Shown piece by piece: positions 12,668-26,218 of a stretch of DNA of 64,000 nt. Every line of letters starts with the position of its first letter. Within the stretch, counting starts at the first letter, position 1. Both the position numbers and the translations under genes were made by a program. Below the pieces are notes generated by a model, which was given only the letters and a program-made list of their open reading frames with translations, searched no databases and had not been told where the DNA came from. Source of the DNA: Albifimbria verrucaria (Eukaryota > Ascomycota > Sordariomycetes > Hypocreales > Stachybotryaceae); NCBI GenBank assembly GCA_020081605.1, contig JAHREC010000013.1:434001-498000 (forward strand). Direction: 5' to 3'.

Positions 12668-14732
12668 GGCCGTGGTGGTGATGCGGAACGTTCGGATCGA
12701 TGACGAGGGGTTGGTGGTGCGGTTAATGGAGGTTCAGGATTAAGACCGTATTATCTATGGCAATTAGAAGAAAGGAACCAACGAGCGTGATGGAAAAGAG
12801 AGAATGGACGTCGGCGACGAGCACGCGACAAAGGACAGGACAGCCAAACGGTGGGAAAAAGGACCGTTCACGATGGCATTGTGCGGGAGAGGGAAGAGGG
12901 AAGAAAGAATGAGCGACGATGCAATTCGATCCATCCAACGCAGTACGGCGAAGTGACCGTGCCTGGCGCTAAAAAACGGAGGAAACGGGAGGTACCTACA
13001 GTAGGTAGAGCCTAGGGCCAGGTACAGCCTGCCTTAGCCAAAGCTCCCAGCGCCCCTATTCCAGTGGCGTTTTAGTGGCGAGCGCTAGAGCGGGCCAACT
13101 GAGCTAGCACCGAGTCCAAGCACCAGCTGTTGTTGACTTTGACAGGAAGAAAAGAGAGGAGAGCTCAGCAGAGGGAGAGAGAGAGGCAGCGAGAGAGAAA
13201 GAAACAGAAAAAGAGAAGAAAAGAGTAGATTAAAACAGAAACCCCCAAAAGAAGAAACCAAAAGAACAGTTCGCCAAGGGCAATAAAAGAGTAAAATGAA
13301 ACACAGATAAGAAATTACTCGCAAGCACACACAACTAAACAACTCAGCCAAGATCCCTCCTGGTTGGCTGCTCTGCCACGCAAACATGCACAGGCGAGCA
13401 GAAAATCCAATATTTGACTGGACCTGGAAGCCAACCCTGCAGCACAGGCGACGGAGCTGAATGCACATGTGGTTGCAGCACATGGCGTCTAGGCCCTGGT
13501 GCCTTTTCCTCATTCGACGCGTCGCAGGCAGCCCAGATTACAGATCGATAGCAGCACGCATGGACGGACCGCCGTGGGGCCTGGCGGTGGAGCGTGAGGG
13601 CTGCTGCGGCTGGCGTCCATGCTAGTTTTTATTATTATTCTCTTTCTCGTATCGTATGTCGTGCTGGAGGATGGGAAGCCGGGGAAATAAATTGCGGAAA
13701 CGGTTCGCGCTGTCTCTCTCCCCGCATGTCTGAGATGATGTTTCTAGGATTGAGAGACGGGTACGCACATGGCAACGGGTCTAAGCGGACGCGGGAATGC
13801 AAATCCAGAACTCTGGCTGCGTACAGTATAACTTAGTAGGTACCTTACATCCCTACTTGATAGACTAACGTTACTTTATGTGTCTGGATGCAGGGAGGAC
13901 AAATCCAGCTGATTGCCTGTTTTGGACTTATTGGCTCCCTTTTGGACGTCAGCCAGAATCGTGGCCAAGCTTCAATTAATTTACGTATCCTCAATTCATT
14001 TTTACTTCACTCCTGTATTTGAACTTTGTCGCATCTCTCGCCCCTCGTGTTTTCATTCATTCATTTTTTACTCTCGCTGTGGTGACCCGTAAGTATTCAG
14101 CCCCTCATCTGGAGATACCATGACGCATTCCATCATCTGCTTACATCCCATTTCGTATCATCTTCACCAGCTCAACTTGCTCATCAACACAGTGCCCACA
14201 ACGGCTGAGCCCATGATTCATTTAATATGCGCATGCTAGCTTAGAGAAACAATAAGCAGCAATACCCACTGACCCCTTCATACGTCATCTGAAATGTACC
14301 AGTGTTATCCAGCTTCCAGCGCAGTCTTAGCTTCGCCACCACTGGTCTGTATAGACTCAACCAATTCGAATGCACGTTTCATGTTGACACTTTGCAAAGC
14401 CAGCCGAGGCTCATCCGCTGATAAGAAATCGGTTCTCTCGTTAGGGATGCCTCTCCTCGGTATCCAGGCGGGCTCTCATGTCGTCAGTCCGGTATACCTA
14501 ATCAAACGAAAATGCTTTGCAAGAATTCTTTCTTTTTTCGATATTGGCCTCAGCCCTCGTATTTCGTATCACTATTGGCTATCCATCTGAGCACCCTATA
14601 ATTCATCTCGTCCTGTACTTTGGTATATACCATGCTCCCGACCTGCCTCATTGGTTGGCTTCAAAACACTCAACTCATGATATTGCATCCATTCGTTCGA
14701 TAACTCTACTCCAGAGTATTAATCCGAAAGCC
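12668..14732. other. Intergenic region, about 2 kb
   Basis: Contains the promoter of the GH128 gene on one side and the 3' flank of the KNH-like gene on the other. A strongly purine-rich tract (AGAGAG/GAAA) spans about 13143-13270, which on the minus strand is a CT-rich stretch like those upstream of highly expressed fungal genes. No credible reading frame. Confidence 0.45.
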
Positions 14733-15882
14733 TCACAATTCGAACGGCTCTTGACTTCGTCTTCGATCTGCGAGCTTCTCATTACCCAGCTCGTGATAAT
14801 GTGAAACAACATCCATCTCATTATAGTCTGAAACGACATTCATCTCATGTGGCTGTGGAGTCGGAGCGGCTAGAGTGCTACTCCCATTATCCGACCCTTC
14901 CGAACCATGCGTCACGCTGTTCACTATGAACTTGGGCGATGCGGACTTCTGCCCTCGCCTGTAAATGAAGAAACCGGCCCCAACCAAGATAAATATCCCA
15001 AGAAGACCGCAGCCAACGCCGATACCAATTTTAGCTCCGGTATTCAACCCACTTGTTGCGGCTGAATTCGATTGTGCTTCTGAGCTATTCGGTGGTGGCG
15101 TGCGATCGCTCGGCCCGTCCGAACCTGTGGTAGAGGTCGGCGTCGATGATTTCGGAATGGTGGTGAAAGAAGATGTCAACCCTTCTGTTATGCCCCACGA
15201 GTTTGGGAAAGACGAAGATTCTATGACTTCTGTAGTTGAAGATTCTAGAATATCTGTGGTTGAAGACTCCAGAATATCTGTAGGTGCCGAAGAGAGCCCA
15301 CTTGCTGTAGGGATATCTCCAGATTTTCCACTTTCTAATCCTGAACCTCCTGAAGAAGCAGGCGCTACTGACTTAGACACGGACGTGTTAATCCATGCGA
15401 GAAAAGGAAAAGAAATAGAGATACGAAAGGAAGAAGAAGCAAAGAAGAACGGCAGGCGTACGATGATGAATGCTTACTCACTTTTGCTTTTAGCTTCCAC
15501 GGCTTCGAGAAGTTGTTTTCCCCGTTCGCATCTAGTATTTCGAAGATGTAGGACCCCGGTGGGAGGATGTCCTCAGGTATCCATGCGATAGATGTCCCTT
15601 CTTTCTTGCCTGTTACGCCGTGATCTTTGTTAGACTCTGTGACGGGAGAATGCGCAATACAATTAGAAGCGATCACTTGCGTGTGATATAACCCACTTGG
15701 CCGTCCTCATCGCCGATACCGACATCGTTCGCAAACCGCAGGGTGATCTGCACCGGGCTCTTTGCGTCCTTCCATCGTATGACAAATGATAACCCGATTG
15801 TAATATCAAATTCGTCGTTAGCAAATGATGGTCTCCCCAAGACCAAAGGGAATAGGCACAAGAGAAAAGCTAAACCTAGCAT
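14733..15882 (-). CDS. KNH/Kre9-like N-domain, Ser/Thr-rich single-pass membrane protein
   Basis: Signal peptide MLGLAFLLCLFPLVLGRPSF, then an Ig-like domain of the Kre9/KNH type: FVIRWKDAKSPVQITLRF and, in the next exon, TSIAWIPEDILPPGSYIFEILDANGENNFSKPWKL. After a second intron comes a Ser/Thr-rich stalk with an eight-residue repeat (TDILESST), then a glycine-rich membrane segment (IGIGVGCGLLGIFILVGAGFF), RR stop-transfer residues and a short acidic tail ending at 14733. The architecture fits a fungal wall-associated surface protein or sensor. Intron borders near 15690-15620 and 15480-15375 are approximate because the splice phases do not match perfectly, perhaps from base loss. Function unknown. 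Confidence 0.75.
15211..15284. repeat. 24-bp coding repeat in the stalk of the KNH-like protein
   Basis: About three copies of a 24-bp unit (plus-strand GAAGATTCTAGAATATCTGT and variants) encode (T)DILESST, (T)DILESST and (T)EVIESSS. An in-frame unit like this can vary in copy number between strains. Confidence 0.75.
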
Positions 15883-16915
15883 CTCTGACCGTACGATGGG
15901 AGAAGAAGTGGCACAAGTGTGATGTATAGAATGAAAGAGAGATCGAAGTAAGGAGGCAGCCGCTTAAAAGTGAACGGCCACTTTCAAATCCTTCCTTGCC
16001 TCCTTAACCATGGCCTGCAGTAAGGCGCTTGTGCTGACTCTTGGTCAAAGTGGATGTTTATCTCCGGTATTTGCACAGGATTGGTCTACTGCTGCCATGC
16101 TACAAGAGGCTTAATCGATTTAGCCGCATAGGGATCAGATCTAGAAGGGTCATGCTCCTTCAACCCTGGTTTTACAAGCCGAGTACAGAACAGGCTGGTG
16201 TGCATCCACAACCTGGATAAAAGCAGTAAAAACGTACCGATGCAAGTTGTGGCATGGATTTATCAACAATAAGAAAATTGCATCCTGCCAGGAATTTCCA
16301 AACTGCATTCTTAAATGAAGTCATTTTTAACTTGAAAGGCTCCTTTCTCTAGCGATCTACTACAGTTAACTGGAACATCTGGCCATGGAGTGAGACCCAT
16401 GATACACGACCGACAAGGGTTGCAGGGCTTACGGGGTAGATAGTGCTTACATCCCATGCTAATCCTTGTAAAGTACATGTCGATGGCCGAATCTTTCCAA
16501 TTTACACGACAGCTCTGTGGAGGTGAGAAACCGTGGAAAATGTAATAATTTGCCAATATGTCGTTACACAAGGCAGCATTACAAACCCCTATCACTGCGA
16601 GCATCATGGAATAACACTAATATAAAGAATGCTGCTGGAATGTTATCGCTAAACAAATCTGAACCTTTAACATGCTCGTTTTGTACCCCGAAACATTTAC
16701 TGTATTGCGTGAAATGGCTCAAGAGACCTGATGTTGGCTCAAAATCGAGATTTGCTAGTATGCCACAATGGAGATGTTGGGATTTAATTATTACCTCGCG
16801 TGAGCAGAAAGCTCTCAGTATCCTAACTATTTTAATATAGTAAACTAGGTAGGTATAGGCAACCCAGCGCATATATGTCTGGACAACTAGATAACTAGAT
16901 TCTTAGTGCATTTGA
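15883..16915. other. Intergenic region
   Basis: Promoter of the KNH-like gene on the left and 3' flank of the siderophore transporter on the right. AT-rich from about 16240 onward. No supported gene. Confidence 0.45.
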
Positions 16916-18973
16916 TTAAAACACCTTGCCCTCCGTCTGTCGGAACTTGGAGACATTAACGTTCTTCCAAAGCAGAACGCAACCCAGCGCCAACGGCATG
17001 AAACAAGCCCCGGCAATAACCATGTTACGCTGAACATCTCCATATGCAGAGACAATTGCATCTCGCGTCGGCGATCCCCAGGGTATCCAAGCTGAACTCG
17101 AAGATCGCCGAAGATTGTGGTAAGGTTTCCTTGAGACTCCTCCGGCAGGTACTTCTCCAACTTTCCGGGAGTTGGTTGGTCCAAATAGCTCCAGAGATGG
17201 AGGTGCCGATGGATCGACCAACAGACGAGGCGAGACCAATAACTGCCAGCATAACTGCAAGTTCATTGTGCGAGACAACAGACATAACAGCGAGCTGCTC
17301 ACAGATAATGATCGTTCCACCGGAGACTGCCTTCAATATCTGGCACATGATGATATAGCCGATATAAGTGCCAGGGTATCGGAAGTGGATAAGTAAACCT
17401 GTAGTCATGGCGGCGATAGGGATCGCTACCATAGCAATCCATTTGTAACGATGACTCTCGCGAATGAGGCTAAGATCATTAGAACTACTATCAAGTTCAT
17501 TATCAGAAGCGCGGTTACTCACATGCCAACAAAGGGTCCCCAAGTGCACGAGGCAATCGTGTAAATGTTGAGAATGAATCCTGCCTTGCTGATGGATTGT
17601 CTATGAACCACCTGTAGGTAAGAAAAGAAGTAAGAGTCCCAGGTGCTGCGAGGCATTAGTACCGTACCAGTAGCTGATGGAGTTGTAACGCCTACCTGAA
17701 GCTAAGGAAAAGAACACCGGCTACACCAGCAGCTCCAATAAGAGTTCTATCCTTGAGGTTTGGCCAAGGGATCAAAGGTGTGGTTGCGTATTTCTTTTCC
17801 CAGAATCCGAAACATGTAAGTAGGAATACTCCGAGCACAATCATGGCAATGATATACCCAGTCTTCCAGCCATTTGGCGAGTACTGTACCAGACTGAAAG
17901 GAAGTAACAACAAAGAAAAGCCAAACGATATGAAGAACATGCCGACGACTATATTAAGTCAGTAAATAGATCTAACAAACCTAGGACGAGGAAACCCACT
18001 GTCAAATTGCACAAGGTAATAAATGATGGACTGCTTCCAATTGCGACCACTGATAGGCGACTCAAGCTGGGTGCCTTGTTTCTTAGCCTTGCGTAGATTG
18101 TACCACAGCATACCGGATACCAAAGCACCAAAGCATGGGAAGATTATAGCAAAGGATCCAAAAGCCCATCTGAAGGTGCTATGCTTCTGGAATAGCTCAG
18201 CAACAACGGGGCCTGCGAAAGAGCTACCAATATATGCAGTCGAGTTGAGCGTATAAATGATCATACGGTTGCGGAGGGAGGTCGTGTCGGAGATGAGAAC
18301 AGTATGGATGTAGCCGATGCCACCGCTACCGACGGTCCAGAAGACCTCGGCCGCTGCAAATGTTTCAACATTTCGGCAAACAGCCATAAGCATGAGACCT
18401 GTTAAAAAATTCCTGTTCAGCATAATGTATTCTTGAGCTTGGTTGGTCAAACAAACCAAAAGAGCAGCAGATGTGGCAAAAGATGTAGCCCTCCATCCGA
18501 CCGAAGATGTTCAGAATTCGCGCGATCGGGAGCTGGGACACGCCATACATCAAACCAGAGACAATACCGGTCGTTGCCGTGAGGCCGTGTCGCTGGAATT
18601 CGCTCGTAACGTAGGCGGACAAGTTCCTATCCATCTGTTGCTGCATAGCATGACAGAAAGAGGTAAAATATATCCTTGCGAACAAAGAGTTAGTAACGCT
18701 CATGATGGTTATTTCCTATGGTTGCCCAACTTACAGAACATAGGTGCAGACAAGGGCCCTGTAGGACCATGCCGATGTGATGGCTCTGATCTTCTCCACT
18801 CCATATTGTTTCTCTGCCGTATCATACTCGACATCAGATGCCTCTTTGGACGCGGGTTTCTCAGTAGCTGCCTGGTCCTCGGATACCTTCACAGACTCCT
18901 TGGAAGGTTGCGGTACTTCTCCGCTAAGCCCTCCCACTGGCGGGCTCATTTCTATCGGAATACTGTGAGACAT
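16916..18973 (-). CDS. Siderophore-iron transporter, MFS SIT family
   Basis: Plasma-membrane proton symporter predicted to import ferric siderophores. The start MSHSIPIEMSPPVGG (18973) leads an acidic cytosolic tail of about 55 residues, then YGVEKIRAITSAWSYRALV. Diagnostic stretches follow: NVETFAAAEVFWTVGSGGIGYIHTVLISDTTSLRNR, a PVVAELF helix, WYNLRKAKKQG, GRNWKQSIIYYLVQFD, FSLLLLPFSLVQ, PLIPWPNLKDRT and CWDSYFFSYLQVV...SISKAGFILNIY, ending KFRQTEGKVF at 16916. These match the SIT1/MirB pattern. The coding frame is distributed over several pieces: some joins are introns (GT-AG pairs near 18735-18660, 17990-17945, 17700-17630 and 17520-17460), others look like single-base losses (near 18440 and 17100). 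About 600 residues expected. No siderophore synthetase is visible next to it. Confidence 0.88.
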
Positions 18974-19934
18974 AGCGTGGGGTTGTTATGTTAGTATTGA
19001 CTTCTCAATTGCTGACCGGCATACTATGTTGCAACCTCAAGAACTATTCTGTGAAGAAAGGGCGACCCTCATCCCTTTATCTGACAAGATTTTCTCATCC
19101 TCGACCCATGAAGCCTTGGCACGGTCCATAGCCGATGTCGCCCTACCAGGAAGATGCGTGGATCCTCAGCCAACAATATGAAAAATTCTGTCAGGTGAAC
19201 CACTGAGGAACCCTGGCGAACCACCATTATGAGCAATGCTACGGTTGCAACGCCAATAGCATACCATGTATGACCACTTAAAACAGCCACTGCCCTCGTA
19301 AGGTCGGACGGAATCGGATCTGATAAGCAAGGACCGTACCAGAATACCCCACCCTACTCGGATCAGATAAAAACTTGCCGGGATCAACGCCGGTGAAGCC
19401 AATCATAGCGGAGAGTCGAACGGGGAAGAAGGCATGCTACTGCGCGGGGCCGTCACACATTGGCTTGGTGGGGATTTCTAGTATGCAAGGTAGTTACTGA
19501 GCTTCCTTTATGAGCCGACGGAAAAAATTTTCATTGTTGGACCGTTCACGGTGTCCGCAGTTCTTTTGTGATCGGTATATCAGCCGGTGCGCCACGCCAA
19601 ACCCGACCCTTAGGCCCGTTTAAGCATAACTTTATGGTGAGTGCGTCAAACGCTCACTTGCAACGAGTGAATGTTCACGTACATACATAGGATTCTCCTA
19701 CCGATTGCTAGAGCAAACACTAACAAGATATCAACAGCATGTGGTGCCTGATACTCCCTCATGAGCCCACTCATAGAAGTAGGAGGTCTTGCAGATCTTA
19801 CAAAGCAGGCACATTTTGTAACGTTGCTTCAGTTCTTAGCCGAATCTTTCTGTTTACAGACTCTGCCAAGAGCGCATCACCTCCCTTATAAGACGAGTGG
19901 CTTGAAAGAGTGGCATGAACCTACCACCTTTATA
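18974..19934. other. Intergenic region
   Basis: Promoter of the siderophore transporter and 3' flank of the next gene. Minus-strand frames at 19069-19402 have hydrophobic stretches but no family signature. A GATA-like TTATCT at 19076-19081 may be relevant to iron control of the transporter, though such hexamers occur by chance. Confidence 0.35.
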
Positions 19935-21469
19935 CTATATAGCATCCAAGGGCACAATTCTCCTGGTCCACAACTTTGACTCCTCGTCTGTGCCTTTTTT
20001 TCTTAGTACGAACTGCGGCAATGTCCCCTTAGTGCTCTTGATAGCAAATATTGTCAGAGGATAGCTTCGGGGATGTAATTCTTCTTCGATTCTGTCATTT
20101 GAATCGCTGTTCTCGTATTCTATACTCAGAGAGAACTCGTCCGGGTCAGCGCTGTGATTGAACATGCGTAGATACTTCAAAAGCACCGTATCCGTTTGAT
20201 CTGCAAGACTGAGTCTCAGGGTTGAGTTCTTGAACACATAAGCGACCGGTAACGAGGGTCTTGAAGCTTGTTCAGAAGACTCTGAAGGACGAGGAGAAAG
20301 TTCAGGAGACCGCCTGGTCTTCCACCAAAGGGGTGACTTGGCATTGGAAACACCATTCGATGATGGTTTACCGAGATTTGCATCAGTCTTGACTCCACTA
20401 GAACTTGTCTGCAACAAAGCATTAATCGGATGATCAATCCAGCGTGACAATAGAGAATTTATCAAGTTGTTAGCCAAATTCATGGCAGAGTTGCCGACCC
20501 AGCTTTCATGCCTTTCAGCTGGCGTGAGCCCATCGTCAAATATGGCTTTAGAAAGCCAAGCGGAATCCACACTTCGTCGATCGTTGACAGTGGAAAACTT
20601 TGCAAAATCGTAATCAGAAGCAGGCCCTGGAATGTCTTGCTGGAAAGTGAGCCTGTCCGCCTTCCACTGCTCTTCTGTTTGTAGATGTGACTCGAGTTTC
20701 GATGATACCCCTGAGCCTGCAATTTGGCCATGAATAATCTGAGATGTGCGGTTGCGCTTTTTCATGGTTTGAAAGTCCACACCTAAATCACCTGTTGAGG
20801 TATTTGAGTGCCCTTGAACCTCAAGATACCTGATTGTTGTACTTGACGACATTCCCGACAATACGTGGGCGCCTTCTTCTTGCGCGAGGCCGTCAACTCG
20901 GGCTTCCAGCTCTTCCTCCTTTCGTAGCTTATCCAAAGCCGCTTGCTGCGTGATGACTAGGCTTTGTGCAAGAGCCTGCTCACTGCTATTTTTAGTGTTT
21001 CATACTGTCCTACCGAGGCTCTCTTTGCTATCGCCAAAGCGGTCAACATGAGCAGGAGAGTCGCTTTCATAGACTCTAATTTTGACTGGTGGAGTGAGAC
21101 CTTTGAGCGCTGGAACACCCACCTCACTCTTGCTGTCCAAGCAAGCGTCAGTTCTTGGGGTGTGTCAACGCTTTCCCGCTTCAGCTTATCCACCACAGCT
21201 TGGATCTGATTGAAAATATTGCGGCACTCTCCCACGATGGCTTCGGCTGTTGTGATGGCTGTGAGCGAGTAACGCGTGGCCTTGGCCTCTTGGAGAGTTG
21301 CATCAAGCTGGTGAAGCACTGAGCAAAAGATTGAGATGTCGCCCGCGACACTACGAACTTCGCTGGCAGCGCTGCCGACGATCTCGGCGAATTGATAGAG
21401 AGCCAATGATAATTTGGCGCCGGCGCTGGCGACGCCGATGATGCTGGCCGCAAGACCGATCTCGGCCAT
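19935..21469 (-). CDS. Protein with fungal NLR-type N-terminal domain
   Basis: Starts MAEIGLAASIIGVASAGAKLSLALYQFAEIVGSAASEVRSVAGDISIFCSVLHQLDATL, the hallmark of the helical fungal N-terminal domain often found in front of NACHT or STAND modules (PF17111-like). The frame breaks at a T5 run (20989-20993, minus-strand A5): one extra A joins QYETLKNSSEQALAQSLVITQQAALDKLRKEEELEAR to the rest. The remainder is polar and low in recognisable domains, ending in TIFAIKSTKGTLPQFVLRKKGTDEESKLWTRR. No NACHT P-loop is present, so this is a stand-alone form of about 510 residues. Role in signalling or incompatibility is inference. Confidence 0.75.
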
Positions 21470-21654
21470 CTTGTGCAATTATTACGCAACTTAAAGATGA
21501 AAAAAGAGAATTGAATTGCAAAATTTATGGAAGATAGATCGGATGGATGGTTGATGAGACTGAGGATGAGCAGTAAGGCTGACGCTGCCATGGGTTGTGC
21601 CTTGCTCAGCCACAGTGCTGTGCGCTGGGATGAAGCAGATCCATCTATCCACCT

Positions 21655-22250
21655 TACATAGATAAGCAGACTTGATTATCCTGACTAAGAATAGAAGTTT
21701 TGCTTAATTTAATATAAGTGCGCTTTATACAATGCTTATGAGCTACTATTTACATTATTATTAGGCATTTACACCTTTCTTGCCAGAAGAGCACAGCTGC
21801 TAGAGTCGCTTTATGTATAGGCGGTCTAGCTATGAGGAGAGTTCAGATATCCACGGAGCCTGGAAATTGGTAATATACTGAACTTAGTTCATTGATGAAA
21901 CCTATAAGATTAAGAGAAATGCTTATAGAGTTATAGATTATAATGATATATTATCGACCACCGATTTTACATCATTAATTTGGTTAAGCTCCTAATAGGC
22001 CCTGCCTTATCAATGAAATCCTACTTGATATATTTAAACATAATTTTTGTATCGGTCTAAGAATCAAGCAGGGTAGCAGAAATGATAGTCAACTCCATAG
22101 TAAGATGGCTTTGTTATTGTATGCAATTATGATAAGATCAAATACCAGCTTATAGCCTTGTAGCTATTCATTACTGTGGCATACCGTGAAACAATAAATT
22201 TACAAAACACCAAAGTAAGAGGCATATCCAAGGAACAATCCTTGCCAAGA
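21655..22250. other. AT-rich intergenic patch, possible RIP relic
   Basis: Markedly AT-rich with stops in all frames and TA-dense runs; no coding signal. It resembles RIP-degraded repeat sequence between two genes. Confidence 0.35.
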
Positions 22251-22442
22251 TACAGACTCTCAAGGCCCCTCCAAAAGCCATGTTGTCTCGCTGATGCTTA
22301 TTGAGTAGCCATCCTTAGCTGTGCTATGCCTTCTGGAAGAAACAAACGAACGTATTTCGTCTTTATTCCAACCAAAGCCCTTATTTAAGGCAGTTTTATC
22401 TGGATGTCATTAGCATGTTTCTTGTGGTGCAAGACAATATCA

Positions 22443-23029
22443 CTATCTAACCTCCCAAATGCTGATGGTTGCGTTGGAGCCCTGAAGCTTGATCAGACCC
22501 ACTGTTGTTATATAGTTCATAAAATAATATTTTTCTGCTCCTGTCTCGAATTTTGGTCTCATGTAAAGCTCTGTCGGAGGTTGCTCAACTGAACCTGGTT
22601 TTGTAGAAGATCCAGTTGCTTGGATATAGATAATCTCCCCTCTGTGGTTCGGAACTGGTATCGCACATCAATCCAAACGTGACCACGATTGTCAACCCAT
22701 GTCCAATCGCCGGCTGGACCAGCTAGCTCGCCTATGTGTTTTTAGTTCATCATGCCCTCTTTGGGAGCGTAAAGTCATAGCTGTACCTTGGAGGTCGATC
22801 TTGTGCCCAATAATGGTACCGCTTTGCGTCGACGAAATGACCCGGTTTCCAATTGGCGTGGTGCCAACCTGGAGTAGATTTCCGAACGTGACTGTGATGG
22901 TAGCAAATAGGCTGACTTTAGGGGTGCTATTAAAGATTGTTTCTCTGGCGAAATGCTCGAAGCTTTGCTTTGTGCCAGGTACACAACGATGAGCAGTACC
23001 AGCTGAAGAAAGCGATTGAAATTCGCCAT
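22443..23029 (-). CDS. Secreted DUF3237-family protein
   Basis: Signal peptide MANFNRFLQLVLLIVVYLAQSKA at 23029. A missing T at 22951-22953 hides the domain start: restored, it reads RETIFNSTPKVSLFATITVTFG, VGTTPIGNRVISSTQSGTII and GHKIDLQ, then after an intron (22732-22786) GELAGPAGDWTWVDNRGHVWIDVRYQFRTTEGRL. A second shift near 22640 leads to YIQATGSSTKPG, RPKFETGAEKYYFMNYITTVGLIKLQG and ISIWEVR-stop. The G-N-R, GDW, D-R-Y and final N-Y...W-V pattern is that of DUF3237 (PF11578), a beta-barrel family of unknown function. About 195 residues; extracellular by the leader. Confidence 0.82.
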
Positions 23030-23828
23030 TATTTTCTTAATTCATAATATTGGAAGCGTGACTCGTGGAAGGTAACAAATTTGTTCGAAATGTCGAGGTT
23101 CTATTACACGTTCTAAAGAAGTGCCTCTGTCAGGAAATTTGAGGAGAATATTTTCGAATGCCTAGGACAGGTGAACTTAAACCCTATGGGCGACGATGAA
23201 TCTTGTATGCTGCATCACTGGCCAGCCATGTTCAGCTGGGGCAGGGTAAGGACATGAAGAAAGCTGTACATTGTTGATGCTTATACCTTCCTGGTTGAAA
23301 GGCTGGGCTAAGGCCACCCTCCCAGATGCAATCTTCCGAATGCAAGATCGATTTCTCACATTTCCCTAAATAAATGGATTGTTTTGGATTCTCTTGGTTT
23401 CATGACTGGTCGCTTGTTACAAAAGCCGCCAGCATTACTGTAAAACAATGGGAGATGATCAATTACGTCTATGTAGAAATGTGAGATATGAAGGTTGCAT
23501 AAATAAAATGCAGCCATCATAGCTTCTCGGCGCCTACATAAAATATTCCGATTCAGCTTTCCGATTCAGCTTTCCCACACATTTGTCATCATTGGTCTCT
23601 GGGTGCCGCAGGTCAGGCCACAGACATCCAGCTGAGCTGTAGCCAGCATCGGCTACGCCAGTTGGAAATAACTTCAACAGCAGATTCGTACTATTCATAA
23701 CTCAGCTCCGCGGCGACGTCGTAAATCCACTATATTGCGATAAGAGGCGTAATTCCTTGCTGTCTGTTGACAAACTACAGTTAAGCCCCAGTTGCTTCTA
23801 CTGCCTTTCAGCATCTCAGTTTGAGGCA

Positions 23829-26218
23829 ATGGAAAAGGTACTAAACCCCATTTCCTCTGCATCGAGGGCAGTCCTTCGCCTGCTTGGCGCTACAGCAGGC
23901 TACGCTTATTACACCTATGTCACATTTAAATCTTCAGGGCAGCTCCCATGCATGACGTGCTTCGAGCTTGTGGACGAGCCTTACAAGATTTATCAAATAT
24001 ATCTTGGAAAAATCGAGCGCTTGAATAATGGCGCCAATGATTGTCTCCTTGCCATGGGAACTCTAAGTGACATCGAGTCACGGCCATTTTGCCCATTATG
24101 CAGAAGCGTGCGGCAGGTCCTTATATCTGACCGCCGCGTTCGACAAAGCCGTGGAGGCGTTGCCTTCTTGATCCTCCGCCTCGGGCCTCCAGAATTCATG
24201 ATCTATTACAAAACGCAGCAAGACGCGCCTATTCTTACAGGATTTATTTCACTGCTCACAGTTTTCGATCCGGTCCGCGCACAGAAGTCACCAACAAGAC
24301 TCATGATGCTCGATTGGCCATTTTACCCCGAGGCTCCTCAGATTCCTGGTTTAAACTATGGTCTTGTGAAGGAATGGATTGACCGATGTTTAACTAAACA
24401 TGGCGACATGTGCCGCGCTCCTTGGTGGCAGGTCCGTGAGAGACTCGAGCTCAACTTTATCGACGTCGTGGACAAGCGACTCGTGACAGGTTCCTCTGAT
24501 TCTCACTACTTCGCTCTAAGTTATGTCTGGGGATCCCACGAGACATTCAAGACCGAGCAAGCCAATCTTGAAAGCCTGCGACAGCCTGGCGGAATTGAGA
24601 TGGGCCTGCTTCCAAAGACGATAAGAAATGCCATGGAGTTCACGGCAAGACTGGGCACGCGATACATATGGGTCGACAGGCTATGCATCATCCAGGACAG
24701 CCCCCACAAAAAGGATTTGATCAACAGGATGAACATTGTTTATGCCCAAGCCCAATTGACCATCATTGCTTTGTCCGGTGAGCATGCGGATGAAGGCCTC
24801 CCGGGCGTCACTGACAGCCCTCGTCCACCGGTTGGCCCGCTCGAATACTTTTCGACACATTACAACGACCATGTTAGCTTCACTACACGATACCTTGGGC
24901 TGGGCGCCAAGCTTGGCGACTCCGTTTACACAACGCGCGGCTGGACATATCAGGAGCGTATCTTATCACGTCGACGATTATACTTTGCCGAAGGCCAGGC
25001 GTATTTTCACTGTAGCTGCGCCATCTACGAAGAGCAATATGGTCTCGAAGATCGATCTCAAGTTCTGTACCCAGGAGCTATAGACGACGGTAGTGGCAGC
25101 AAGTTAATCAACGGCTGGGTTGACGAAAGTGGTTTCCTACGATATCCTGATGGACGAGTTCTGCGTGCCTTATCTGAGATGCACAACCCGCTTGTTAGCA
25201 TTCAGGGACAGTTCCCGACGATCAACAATGTTCCCGTGACGGACGAGCCTCGAACATGGGTAATCGGTATCAACAAATACACGCAGCTCGTGGAACAATT
25301 CACATCTACAAGCCTAACAAACCCAGGCGACATCCTAGACGCATTCGCTGGTTTGGCATCCGTGCTATCGAATCGCTACGGCGGAACCATGGTCTCCAAC
25401 CTCCCGGAAAACCAGCTTGACATCGCCCTACTTTGGATCCCGGCGTCCAACGACCTCACGCTTCGCACTCTTGACAAAGATGGTCAAAGGATTTCCCAAG
25501 CCTTCCCACGTGGTCATGGGCTGGTTGGCAAGGCGGCTCAGTGCGCTATTGTTATCGTGAGTTTGGCTTCCACTCCAACATTCTGCTGAGTGGAATATCT
25601 TCCTTTGGCTCGAGGATGTGGACGGCGTCCTTCGTCGCTTGGAAAGAGCAGACATAATCCTAGACGCGCCACAAGGTGTGTCAGTTTTAATTGATTTAAA
25701 CTGCACGTTTTCGCATCGCGGCATAACCCAGTTTGAATTCATTCACGCCAACTTAGGCCAGCCAGTCCTCCATTTCCATGCACAGGTCATGGATGCAACG
25801 ATGTTTGAGCTCAAGACAGACAAGTCCAGACTATGGCCACCGAAGCATCCTCGTGCTATTCCAAAGGTAAATCAGGGTTTCCTGGGAAGTTTTGGACAAG
25901 ACAGCGATTACACTTTCCAAAGGTTTGGCTATCAGACTCAGCAAGGGAGTTGCGGTACATTGATAAACCCTGCACAAACTCTTTCCTGGGACAAGTTTGA
26001 TGAATCGTACAAGTTGGTTCTTTTATCAAGGTGGAGCCGAGTTGGGGATTCTACCTCTTCAAATATTCTCGACGGATTCGACCAAGACGATGCAGTAGCG
26101 AACATCATGCTGGTGAAAATGGTTCCGGGCGAGTTTGCCGTACGGCTAGCAATCGGGTTCATGGAATGGTCGGCGTGGGGAACGACAACTGGGAATGGAA
26201 GTATGTGAGGCTTTTATA
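23829..26218 (+). CDS. HET-domain (heterokaryon incompatibility) protein
   Basis: Cytosolic protein with a HET domain, the TIR-related module that triggers incompatibility cell death. The domain runs YFALSYVWGSHETFKTEQAN, LLPKTIRNAMEFTARLGTRYIWVDRLCIIQD, INRMNIVYAQAQLTIIALSGEHADEGLPGV and then TTRGWTYQERILSRRRLYF. Before it is a Cys-rich segment (CMTCFELVDEP, CPLCRSVRQ). First in-frame ATG is 23829. A short intron is likely at 25557-25614, joining AQCAIVI to DVDGVLRRLERADI. Near the end one G appears missing at 26177-26180: restoring it replaces the ragged tail by NDNWEWKYVRLL-stop, a typical HET-protein ending. About 775 residues. Allelic partner unknown. Confidence 0.88.
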